From Chryseobacterium daeguense DSM 19388 (GTDB lineage Bacteria; Bacteroidota; Bacteroidia; Flavobacteriales; Weeksellaceae), in contig NZ_AUMT01000005.1 in the NCBI RefSeq assembly GCF_000430825.1, positions 1 to 64,000 on the forward strand: a stretch of DNA of 64,000 nt, in the 5' to 3' direction. Every line of letters starts with the position of its first letter. The first letter of the stretch is position 1. A model generated the notes under the pieces. It worked only from the letters and a program-made list of their open reading frames with translations, made no database searches and was not told the origin of the DNA. This document shows, piece after piece, positions 42,506 to 50,410 of the stretch. The position numbers and the translations under genes were made by a program.

Positions 42506-43705
42506 ATGAAAGAAGTGTTGAAAAACTATTCGAGAATTTTACTTCTACTATTGGGAATCACTGTTGGAAGCGTTATTGGGATAACCGCCCCCGGGTTTGT
42601 TGAATATCTGAAACCTTTAGGCGACATCTTCCTGAATCTGCTTTTTGTAAGTGTTGTACCCCTGGTATTTTTTGCCGTTTCCAATTCCATCGCTTCGCTG
42701 GAACAGCAGTCAAAATTTGGAAAGATCATGCTTACGATGGCTTTAACCTTTCTGTTTTTTATTTTAACGGCAGCCATCTTTACGATCTGCGCGGTATATA
42801 TATTTCCGGTTTCCGGAGTGTCAGGAAGCACGGAAATTGTGGAAGAGGCAGCGAATAATGATAGCTGGGGCAATAGAATTGTAGGATTTTTTACAGTGGG
42901 AGAATTTACCCAGCTTTTTTCGAGACAAAATATGCTGGCTCTTTTAATTTTTGCTTTCATGACCGGTTTTTCCGCCAGAAAAGCTGGTGAGAAAGGGCAG
43001 ACTTTCAGAGCATTTATTGCTTCGGGATATGAGGTAATGAAAGAATTGCTTTTACTCATCATGAAAATAGCTCCTATCGGGCTCGGCGCTTATTTTGCCT
43101 ACCAGGTGGCAACTTTAGGACCTCAGCTTTTCGGATTTTATGCAAAACCTTTAGGGCTTTATTATATTGCAGGAATTGTTTATTTCATCGTATTTTTTTC
43201 ACTTTACGCCTTTATGGCAAAAGGACAGAGTGGTGTAAAAAGTTTTTGGTCAAATTCCATCTTTCCTACCCTAACAGCTTTAAGTACGTGCAGCAGCTTC
43301 GCGACAATGCCTGCCAGTCTATTGTCTGCATCCAAGATGGGAATCCCGGCACAAATTGCCAACATTGTAATCCCGATTGGGACTACTTTGCATAAAAATG
43401 GATCTTCCATGTCTTCGATTATAAAAATTTATGTGGCTTTTTTAATTATCGGAAGAGATTTCTTTGAACCTACCAATTTACTTTTAGCATTAGGTATTAC
43501 CGTTTTCGTAAGTATTGTTGCCGGCGGAATTCCTAATGGCGGATATATCGGTGAAATGCTGATGATTTCTGTTTACAAGCTCCCTCAGGAAGCAATTCCT
43601 GCGGTGATGATTATCGGTACTTTGGTTGATCCGTTAGCTACGGTTTTAAATGCAGTCGGGCAATTGGTAGCTTCGATGTTTGTGAGCCGGTTTGTTAAGG
43701 TTTGA
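42506..43705 (+). CDS. Dicarboxylate/amino-acid:cation symporter (DAACS family)
   Basis: 399 residues from the ATG at 42506. About 8 helices plus two re-entrant hairpins: the signature TCSSFATMPASL (about 260-271, the HP1-like serine-rich loop) and NGSSMSSI (about 299-306), and the later NGGYIGEMLMISV (about 347-359). The family (GltP/DctA) takes up Glu, Asp, succinate or fumarate with Na or H. The substrate is not set by sequence. Confidence 0.9.
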   Translation: MKEVLKNYSRILLLLLGITVGSVIGITAPGFVEYLKPLGDIFLNLLFVSVVPLVFFAVSNSIASLEQQSKFGKIMLTMALTFLFFILTAAIFTICAVYIFPVSGVSGSTEIVEEAANNDSWGNRIVGFFTVGEFTQLFSRQNMLALLIFAFMTGFSARKAGEKGQTFRAFIASGYEVMKELLLLIMKIAPIGLGAYFAYQVATLGPQLFGFYAKPLGLYYIAGIVYFIVFFSLYAFMAKGQSGVKSFWSNSIFPTLTALSTCSSFATMPASLLSASKMGIPAQIANIVIPIGTTLHKNGSSMSSIIKIYVAFLIIGRDFFEPTNLLLALGITVFVSIVAGGIPNGGYIGEMLMISVYKLPQEAIPAVMIIGTLVDPLATVLNAVGQLVASMFVSRFVKV

Positions 43706-43761
43706 TTTTTTAACACGAACTGTATTAATAATATTTTATTTGATTATTGCTTTCTAAGCTA

Positions 43762-43784
43762 AAAAAAGCCCCGCATAAGCGAGG
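43762..43784 (-). terminator. Terminator after susD (minus strand)
   Basis: CCTCGC and GCGGGG (minus-strand reading; plus 43779-43784 and 43769-43774) form a 6-bp stem with a 4-nt loop and one G-T pair, followed on the minus strand by a T run. It ends the susC-susD transcript and may also stop the symporter gene. Confidence 0.7.
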
Positions 43785-43809
43785 ATATAATTTTTAAGAA
43801 TTTTGTTAT

Positions 43810-45219
43810 TTAATTCCCGTATCCTGGGTTAGGTACCACTTTTGTCCCTGGTACATTTAATTCATTTCTTGGTATTGGGAAGGCTAATAGATTATCACCA
43901 ATATTTCTTGTAGCTACGGTTGCTCCACTTGAATTTCTCTGAGTAATTGATTGTCCTCTTCTCAATAAATCCCAGTATCCAAATCCCTCTCCTACCAATT
44001 CTTTTTGTCTTTCAGAATAGATATCATTTAATGTAACTGCAACAGCGTTTGACAATCCGCGATTTTGTTGTATCTGATTAAAATATCCTAGAGCAATAGC
44101 TGGTGACCCTCCATTTAACTCAGCTTCTGCGCCATTTAATAATACTTCTTCATATCTCACAATGTGAATATTATCAAAAGTATTTACATATTTACCGTTA
44201 AGAACATTAGCCGAAGTAATACCTTGTAATCTTACATCATTCGCATTAAATGTTGATCTAAGTGAAGGTAAAACTTTCATATTACCATAACCATTAGGAG
44301 CAACATTTAATTTATAAGATACGGATGTTGTTCCTAAATCATTAGTAGAACCTATAGATAGTTCAAAAATTGAGTTAGGACTACTATTTGCTTTAGTAAA
44401 ACTAACCGCATAATCAGCAGCTGGCACTACTGAATACTTATTAGATGTTACTATTTCAGCAGCTAAAGATCTTACTTTAGCAAAATCACCTTTATATAAG
44501 TAATATCTTGACATTAATGCTTTAACTGAATACGAATTTATTTCAGTTTTATTTGCAATTGCAGCTGCTGTTGGAGTTCCCATTAAAGCAAGTGCCTGAT
44601 CAAAATCAGCCTCAATTCTTGCTCGGGTTTCTGCAACTGTGGAACGTGCTTGTAATGCAGTGGGATCGTAAACTGTTGGAATAACAACACCAGTTGTTCC
44701 CCCAGAATATTCTTGTCCGAACAGCCTTAATAAATCAAATAAAGCAAGGCCTCTTGCAGCATAAGACTGTCCTTTTAAATAATTAAATCTCGCTTGTATA
44801 ACTACGGGATCCTGTGAGGACTTCCATGTTAATTGCTGTGATGGAGTATTATTTATAACTATATTTGCCTTTGCTATAACCTGATACATTTGCATATATG
44901 GATTAGATGCGTACGTATCATTGGTTGTCATAGAATAACTGGCAACACTTTGATAATATCCAGCTCCATTTGTAAAATCAGAATACATATTATTACTTCT
45001 TGTTTCACCAATCATTAGGAAGTCGCATCCGTAATAGGTTGCTGCTCTCATAGCAGTATATTGCCCCTTCACAAAAGCTTCAAGTTCTTCAATTGTATTT
45101 AAAGGACCCTGCTGAACTTGCTGATAAAATTCTGTTTCTACAAAATCATTACTACAAGAAGTAAATGTATTAATTGATAAAAGAGCTAAAAGGCTGTATT
45201 TTAAAATATTTGTTTTCAT
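43810..45219 (-). CDS. SusD/RagB-family outer-membrane lipoprotein
   Basis: 469 residues. Lipobox Cys22 (TFTSCSND), then the alpha-helical SusD fold: FVETEFYQQVQQGPLNTIEEL (about 27-47), YAARGLALFDLLRLFGQEY (about 150-168) and the C-terminal ERQKELVGEGFGYWDLLRRG (about 405-424), both typical of SusD-family proteins. It pairs with SusC to bind a polymer or peptide at the cell surface. Which polymer is unknown: no glycosidase or peptidase lies beside it. Twelve bases separate it from susC. Confidence 0.93.
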   Translation of the reverse strand: MKTNILKYSLLALLSINTFTSCSNDFVETEFYQQVQQGPLNTIEELEAFVKGQYTAMRAATYYGCDFLMIGETRSNNMYSDFTNGAGYYQSVASYSMTTNDTYASNPYMQMYQVIAKANIVINNTPSQQLTWKSSQDPVVIQARFNYLKGQSYAARGLALFDLLRLFGQEYSGGTTGVVIPTVYDPTALQARSTVAETRARIEADFDQALALMGTPTAAAIANKTEINSYSVKALMSRYYLYKGDFAKVRSLAAEIVTSNKYSVVPAADYAVSFTKANSSPNSIFELSIGSTNDLGTTSVSYKLNVAPNGYGNMKVLPSLRSTFNANDVRLQGITSANVLNGKYVNTFDNIHIVRYEEVLLNGAEAELNGGSPAIALGYFNQIQQNRGLSNAVAVTLNDIYSERQKELVGEGFGYWDLLRRGQSITQRNSSGATVATRNIGDNLLAFPIPRNELNVPGTKVVPNPGYGN

Positions 45220-45231
45220 ATTTTTTGTGTT

Positions 45232-48111
45232 TTAAAATTGTATATTAAACCCTAATGAATATGTTTTCTGAACAGGTAAATTAAGGTTGTTAGTCGTATT
45301 TAAATTATTTTCCGGATCAAATTTCAAGTTTTTATCATACCGATGAGTCCAGATATTATTACCTTGTACATAAACTTCAAAGCTTTGCATGCCGGTACCT
45401 CTCAGCATTTTGGCATCAAACCTATAACCGAGTCTTACATTACTTAATCTTAAATAATCTGTTTTAGCTAAGAAACGAGTTGATTCTCTGTTTGAATTGG
45501 TTCCATTTCCATAAATAGGCCTTGGGTTTGTTGCATTGGGATTAGACGGAGTCCAGAAATCAAGTGCATCCGTTGAACCAGGGTAAGAATATGTAAATTG
45601 ACCGTCAGAATTTGTATATCTACCCCAGTCATTAAGTACCTGACCTCCAAATCCAAATGTCCCCAATGCAGACAATGTAAAGTTTTTATAAGAAGCATTA
45701 ATATTAATACCTCCAAATAAATTTGAATAAGCTCTACCCTGAACAGCAAGACCAGCATCTGCATATTTATTTGTTGTTTCACCATCAATTCCATTTTTAT
45801 ACCATAAAGGGTCTCCGTTAGAAGGATCTACACCTGCCCATTTTCTCATATAAAATGTATTTACCCCTTCTCCTTCTCTTAATATTGTTGATCCTAAAAT
45901 AATATCTTTTCCTTCATATAATGAAGTTATTTCATTTTTAAGCGTACTTAGGTTTCCTCCAATACTAAGGCTAAAATCTTCTTTATTAATTACATTATAA
46001 TTAACGGTAAATTCAAAACCTTTATTAACCAAAGATCCTACATTCACATCCATAAACGGATAGGTAAGCGCACTTTCTGTAGGAATTGGCAGGCCTTGAG
46101 ACATTTGTAATGGCACACTGAATACCAAATCATTGGTCTTTTTATTGTAATATTCGGCTGTAACGGTCAATCTGTTTTTAAAGAAGCCCATATCCACACC
46201 TAAACTTAAAGGTTTTACTGTTTCCCATTTTAAATTCGGATTGTAGACATATTTCATGTTTGCAGCCGGCATATCGTTATAGTTTAAAGTGTATTCATAT
46301 AAAGAATATGGAATACTTGAAATGGTATTCCCTACTTTACCATAAGAAGCTCTTAATTTGAATTGAGAAACATCTTTCCATTCTTTTACAAATTGTAATC
46401 TTACTAAATCTACTCCTGCTCCAATGGAATAAAAAGTTCCCCATTTTTGACCAGGAGTGAAATTTGACAACGCATCACGTCTTATAGAAGCATCTAATAA
46501 AATGAGTTTATCATAGTCATAATTGAAGATCAGAGCATATCCGTTTCTGGAGCTTTTTGATTTTTCGCCCCTTGCGTATACTGGCTTTATAAAGTTCGAT
46601 AATGTTTCCAGATTCGGTGAACCCACGTTCACACCTTGACCTGCAACAAATCTATAATTTCTTTGATAAGCTTCCTGAATACCAGAAATGTTAAACCTGT
46701 TTTTATCATCAAGTTTAAAATTATAATTCACTATATTTTGAAAATTCCAATTGAAATATCTTGCTGTTGATTCTGTTTTCCTACCATTTACCTGATATCC
46801 ATCACCATGTACTGGATTATAGTAAACATCATTTTCAATATTATTCAGTTCGGCCCCAAAAACCATTTTGTACGTGAGATTTTTTAGAATTTGATATTCT
46901 CCATATATATTTCCAAAAATTCTGGCAGTATTTGCTCTGAAATAATTATTTTCTTGAGTATATCCTGAGTTAAATAAATTATTACTTAATCTTCCACCCG
47001 TTCCTAAATAATAAGTTCCATCTGCATTATATCCCGGGTCTGTAGGTCTTGCAAAAAGCTCAAACAATATTGGATTGGCAAAGCCTCCCCCGTTAGGCAA
47101 CGTATTTATTTTGCTGTAAGAAAGCTGAATATCAGTTCCCATTTTTAATTTATCGGTCGCATTATAGTCAACTTTTGAGGTAAAGCCTAAACGCTTGAAA
47201 TCAGAACCTTTCAGTTCACTTTCCTGTAAAAAATAATTAGCTGAATTATAATAAGTAATCTTATCATTTCCACCACTAATTGAGGCATTGATGGTATTTT
47301 GATAACCACTTCGTGTTGTTACATCTCTCCAATTTGTATCATTATTCGTGGTATAGATATTTTTAAGAGTAGAAACAGTTGATGAATTAAATGTGCCACT
47401 TGGCCAAGATCCCTGACTCGCCATATTAGATACTATAGCCGGATCAAAACCATAAGCGTTAGCAATACTATAACTTAATAAATGTCTATACTGTTCTGTG
47501 TTCAATCCCTTCATTCCCTGAATCGCTCTAGAATTCATTCCAGATTCAAAGTTTAAGGAAATTTTTGGTTTGCCTTTTTTTCCAGATTTAGTAGTAATAA
47601 CAATTACCCCGGCTCCGGCATCAGCTCCATAAACCGCCGTAGAAGAAGCGTCTTTCAATACTGTAAGGCTTTCAATATCTTCACTATTAAGATTTGCCAA
47701 AATATTTCCGGTAGTTGCTCCGGTCGTTAAATCTCCACTTTGGATTCTTACACCATCTACTACATAAATTGGATTAACTCCACCATTTACAGAAGCTATG
47801 CCCCTTACCCTAACAGAAGCAAATCCTCCTGGTTGCCCAGAAGCATTACCCGTCTGAATTCCTGCTATCCGGCCCTGAAGCATTTTATCTACCGAAGCTA
47901 CAGGAACATCTTTTATAGCATCACTCTTCATGGTTCCAATAGCTCCTGTCAATTCCTTAACAGTTTTCTTCTGACCAAAGCCTACCATTACAACCTCTTC
48001 AATAGTAGATTCCTTTATTGAATCCTTACCTTTTTTCTGGGCATTCGCCTGCCCGGTAAAAAACAGTACAGCAGTTGTTATAACACATAATTTTAAATTA
48101 TTGTTCTTCAT
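45232..48111 (-). CDS. SusC/RagA-family TonB-linked outer-membrane transporter
   Basis: 959 residues from the ATG at 48111. Signal peptide (1-24, ANA-Q), TonB box-like STIEEVVMVGFGQ (about 35-47), plug domain (48-170: VDKMLQGRIAGIQTGNASG, then IYVVDGVRI) and a 22-strand barrel with the typical aromatic C-terminal strand (YSLGFNIQF). Unlike many SusC proteins, it has no carboxypeptidase-like domain between signal and plug. It forms the susCD unit with the downstream SusD. Confidence 0.93.
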   Translation of the reverse strand: MKNNNLKLCVITTAVLFFTGQANAQKKGKDSIKESTIEEVVMVGFGQKKTVKELTGAIGTMKSDAIKDVPVASVDKMLQGRIAGIQTGNASGQPGGFASVRVRGIASVNGGVNPIYVVDGVRIQSGDLTTGATTGNILANLNSEDIESLTVLKDASSTAVYGADAGAGVIVITTKSGKKGKPKISLNFESGMNSRAIQGMKGLNTEQYRHLLSYSIANAYGFDPAIVSNMASQGSWPSGTFNSSTVSTLKNIYTTNNDTNWRDVTTRSGYQNTINASISGGNDKITYYNSANYFLQESELKGSDFKRLGFTSKVDYNATDKLKMGTDIQLSYSKINTLPNGGGFANPILFELFARPTDPGYNADGTYYLGTGGRLSNNLFNSGYTQENNYFRANTARIFGNIYGEYQILKNLTYKMVFGAELNNIENDVYYNPVHGDGYQVNGRKTESTARYFNWNFQNIVNYNFKLDDKNRFNISGIQEAYQRNYRFVAGQGVNVGSPNLETLSNFIKPVYARGEKSKSSRNGYALIFNYDYDKLILLDASIRRDALSNFTPGQKWGTFYSIGAGVDLVRLQFVKEWKDVSQFKLRASYGKVGNTISSIPYSLYEYTLNYNDMPAANMKYVYNPNLKWETVKPLSLGVDMGFFKNRLTVTAEYYNKKTNDLVFSVPLQMSQGLPIPTESALTYPFMDVNVGSLVNKGFEFTVNYNVINKEDFSLSIGGNLSTLKNEITSLYEGKDIILGSTILREGEGVNTFYMRKWAGVDPSNGDPLWYKNGIDGETTNKYADAGLAVQGRAYSNLFGGININASYKNFTLSALGTFGFGGQVLNDWGRYTNSDGQFTYSYPGSTDALDFWTPSNPNATNPRPIYGNGTNSNRESTRFLAKTDYLRLSNVRLGYRFDAKMLRGTGMQSFEVYVQGNNIWTHRYDKNLKFDPENNLNTTNNLNLPVQKTYSLGFNIQF

Positions 48112-48452
48112 ATTTGTATTTTTACAATACAAATGTGTTAATTAACTTTAACATTATCAATTATTAATTAACTGAAAAACAAACAATTGAATAATTATAA
48201 TTCTGATTTTTTCAATATTTTAATTTAAAAATAAATTAAACGTTTAATCTATTATGAATTTTTTTAACTTTTTATTAAAAAATAATGTTATTTATTCAAT
48301 TGTAAAAAAAATCATCATATCATGTTAAAAGTTTAAAACAATTAACAATTAATTATAAAATTTTTAGTTTACATAAAAATTTTCAAAAATAAAATTAATT
48401 CACAATTAATTTGAATTATTCACATAATTGCTATTGAATAATATTAACAAAA
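48112..48452. promoter_or_regulatory. AT-rich upstream region of susC with TAAACGTTTAATC motif
   Basis: No gene is visible in this stretch of about 340 nt. TAAACGTTTAATC occurs at 48237-48249 and the same 13 bases occur at 49857-49869 before the HMG-CoA-synthase-like gene. The core AAACGTTT is a palindrome, as in operators of LacI-type regulators. An inverted repeat TTTGTATT / AAATACAAA lies just before the susC start. Confidence 0.45.
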
Positions 48453-48476
48453 AAAGCTTTGATTTCTCAAAGCTTT
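48453..48476 (-). terminator. Terminator after the HMG-CoA-synthase-like gene
   Basis: AAAGCTTTGA (48453-48462) and TCAAAGCTTT (48467-48476), perfect 10-bp stem with a 4-nt loop; the minus-strand read continues into a T run. Confidence 0.85.
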
Positions 48477-48495
48477 ATACTAGTAAATCTTAATC

Positions 48496-49824
48496 TTATA
48501 TCTGATAATCATAATATCTGGCTCCTTTTAAAAATGGCTTTTCCAGCTCAACAGACTTCAGTCCAAACCCTTTGTAATTTTCATTAACAGAATTACTTAG
48601 CTGTTTTCTGTGAAGCTTTTCGTAGGCTTCAAAATCTATGGCTATCCTGTTTTTAAGATTTTCAAATAAATTCCATTTTTCTACAACATTTTTCCACCCC
48701 GCTGAAACTTTTCCGGCAAAAACTTTTGATTTTGAACCGCTTCCGTATCCTAAAAAACCAATTTCCTTACCTTCCAGCTCTTCCTTTTCATCAAAAGAAA
48801 TTTGTAATGCTGAAAGCAAGGCCATAAAAATAGATGCCGTGTACATATTTCCGATTTCTGATGAAGCTCTTTGTGATTTTTCAATTTTATCATTGATAAA
48901 CCTAATATAATCTTCGGATTTTGCAACAGCCTTCTGCTCATCAGGAGTCTGATAAGAAAGACCATTTTCTAAACTATAAATTTCCGTGAAAACCCTTTTT
49001 CCGTGAAAAGCATACGGAAGATGAAAAATAAGATACTTCCAGGTTTTATAAGGTTTATTTTTTCCTGTAATTTCCTTATAATGATTATAAGCTTCCCTTA
49101 TCCTGTCCTGATAACACTGATTGGAATACTGCCCATCAAAGACCGGTTCATCTGTGAAAATTTCAATTTTATCCGGAAAATTCTCAGAAGCGTTAGTCAG
49201 ATCTTCTTTTTTAAAATGACGTCTTGGTTTGAAAAAATCGAAAACACTTTCTGTTGCCACGCCCCAATTATTTTCAATTTCTATTAAATCGGGTTTCGAG
49301 GAAACTAAAACAGCTACAGCACCGCCTCCCTGCGTATATTCTCCTGAAGAAGCCAGCTCGTATTTTGCATAATCGCTTGCAATAACAACCGCTTTTTTAT
49401 CCGGATTTACCCTTACAAAATCCAAAGAATTGTGAAGTGCATCTACAGCTCCGATGCATGCAAATGTCATGTCTACAACATCGCAATTTTTAAAACATCT
49501 TTCTCCAAATTCTGCTTCCAGTACCTTTTCAACCATCTGCATAGCGTATGAAGCCGTTGGTTTTGCAGCATCTAAAGCACTTTCTGTTCCCAGATAAATT
49601 CTTGAAATTTCTTTTGGGTTGATATTGTAATCTCTGATAAGTTTCAACAACGCTTCCGCAGCGAAAGTTGCAGCATCTTCATGAACATCAGGGAAGCCCA
49701 TTTTATGAAGCCCAAGCCCTTTTTCCAGTTTGGCGGGTTCAATTCCTCTTTTTTCTGCTAAATCCTTAATTTCCAAATATAAAGAAGGTACATAATAGCT
49801 TACTGCCTCAATTCCAAAAGTCAT
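48496..49824 (-). CDS. Hydroxymethylglutaryl-CoA synthase family protein
   Basis: 442 residues from the ATG at 49824. The catalytic triad of HMG-CoA synthases is visible: E81 (LGTESALD), C123 (MTFACIGA) and H268 (LIFHLPYAFHGK). Length and the bacterial MvaS-like ending KSVELEKPFLKGARYYDY support the call. The enzyme would make HMG-CoA for the mevalonate route, which some flavobacteria use for isoprenoids; but HMGS-like enzymes also act in polyketide-type branching, so the role is not fixed. The shared TAAACGTTTAATC motif lies 33-45 nt before the start. Confidence 0.85.
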   Translation of the reverse strand: MTFGIEAVSYYVPSLYLEIKDLAEKRGIEPAKLEKGLGLHKMGFPDVHEDAATFAAEALLKLIRDYNINPKEISRIYLGTESALDAAKPTASYAMQMVEKVLEAEFGERCFKNCDVVDMTFACIGAVDALHNSLDFVRVNPDKKAVVIASDYAKYELASSGEYTQGGGAVAVLVSSKPDLIEIENNWGVATESVFDFFKPRRHFKKEDLTNASENFPDKIEIFTDEPVFDGQYSNQCYQDRIREAYNHYKEITGKNKPYKTWKYLIFHLPYAFHGKRVFTEIYSLENGLSYQTPDEQKAVAKSEDYIRFINDKIEKSQRASSEIGNMYTASIFMALLSALQISFDEKEELEGKEIGFLGYGSGSKSKVFAGKVSAGWKNVVEKWNLFENLKNRIAIDFEAYEKLHRKQLSNSVNENYKGFGLKSVELEKPFLKGARYYDYQI

Positions 49825-49927
49825 AATTTTCAATTTTAATACGAATTTAAAAAATGTAAACGTTTAATCATATATGATTTTTACCAAATTTTTATAATCT
49901 TTTGAATCAATTCTATTTTGAAGAAAA

Positions 49928-49951
49928 AGACACCCTAAAAAAAGGTGCCTT
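49928..49951 (-). terminator. Terminator after the T9SS remnant
   Basis: AGACACCC and GGTGCCTT (49928-49935 and 49944-49951) make an 8-bp stem with G-T pairing and a loop of A; the minus read then has a T run. Confidence 0.6.
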
Positions 49952-49990
49952 ATTGTAAATTATTAATCAAACTTATAAATCTATTATATT

Positions 49991-50344
49991 TTAATTCTTG
50001 ATCATTTTAAAAGTACCGGTTCCGCTGTCTGTTTTTCCTGAAATAATGTAGATTCCATTATTCAATCCGGAAATATCGATACTCCCCTGTTCCGAATTTA
50101 CTTTCTTAGTCTGAACTTTTCTTCCATTCGAATCGAAAATATTAATTTCATCAACCTTTCCTTTACTGACATAATTCAATGTGTTTTTTACCGGATTAGG
50201 GTAATATTTTACTGATGATTTTGAAGGGCTTACAACATCATTTGTACTTAAAACCTCATTGCTGATCGTCACATTATCAATTAACGTAGAATATCCCTGG
50301 CTATTTTCTCATTCAATAGCAATCTGGTAAATAATAAAAGAATA
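49991..50344 (-). pseudogene. T9SS-cargo remnant: type A sorting domain with an internal stop
   Basis: The open part (93 residues) ends in a type IX sorting domain: YYPNPVKNTLNY, IFDSNGRKVQ, ISGLNNGIYIISG, the usual P-N-P-V, D-x-x-G-R and G-x-Y pattern. Reading upstream in the same frame gives YQIAIE, a TGA stop (50309-50311) and ENSQGYSTLIDNVTIS. This is the end of a jelly-roll module of which a W codon (TGG) may have become TGA. The frame ends again at 50345-50347. There is no signal peptide, so this is a decayed tail of a larger gene. A terminator lies on each side. Confidence 0.7.
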
Positions 50345-50355
50345 TCATCAATAAA

Positions 50356-50382
50356 ATAACCGCTACAAAAAGTAACGGTTAT
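50356..50382 (-). terminator. Terminator after the M1 aminopeptidase gene
   Basis: ATAACCGCTAC (50356-50366) and GTAACGGTTAT (50372-50382), an 11-bp stem with one mismatch and a 5-nt loop; the minus read gives a T-rich end. Confidence 0.75.
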
Positions 50383-50410
50383 CATATTTTTTAATAATTT
50401 ATTTTGTTAA

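Noticed and set aside
42526..43062. 178-residue minus-strand frame over the symporter gene
   Set aside because: Shadow of the symporter: it is Ser/Lys/Pro-rich without a start context, and the plus-strand gene is clearly real.
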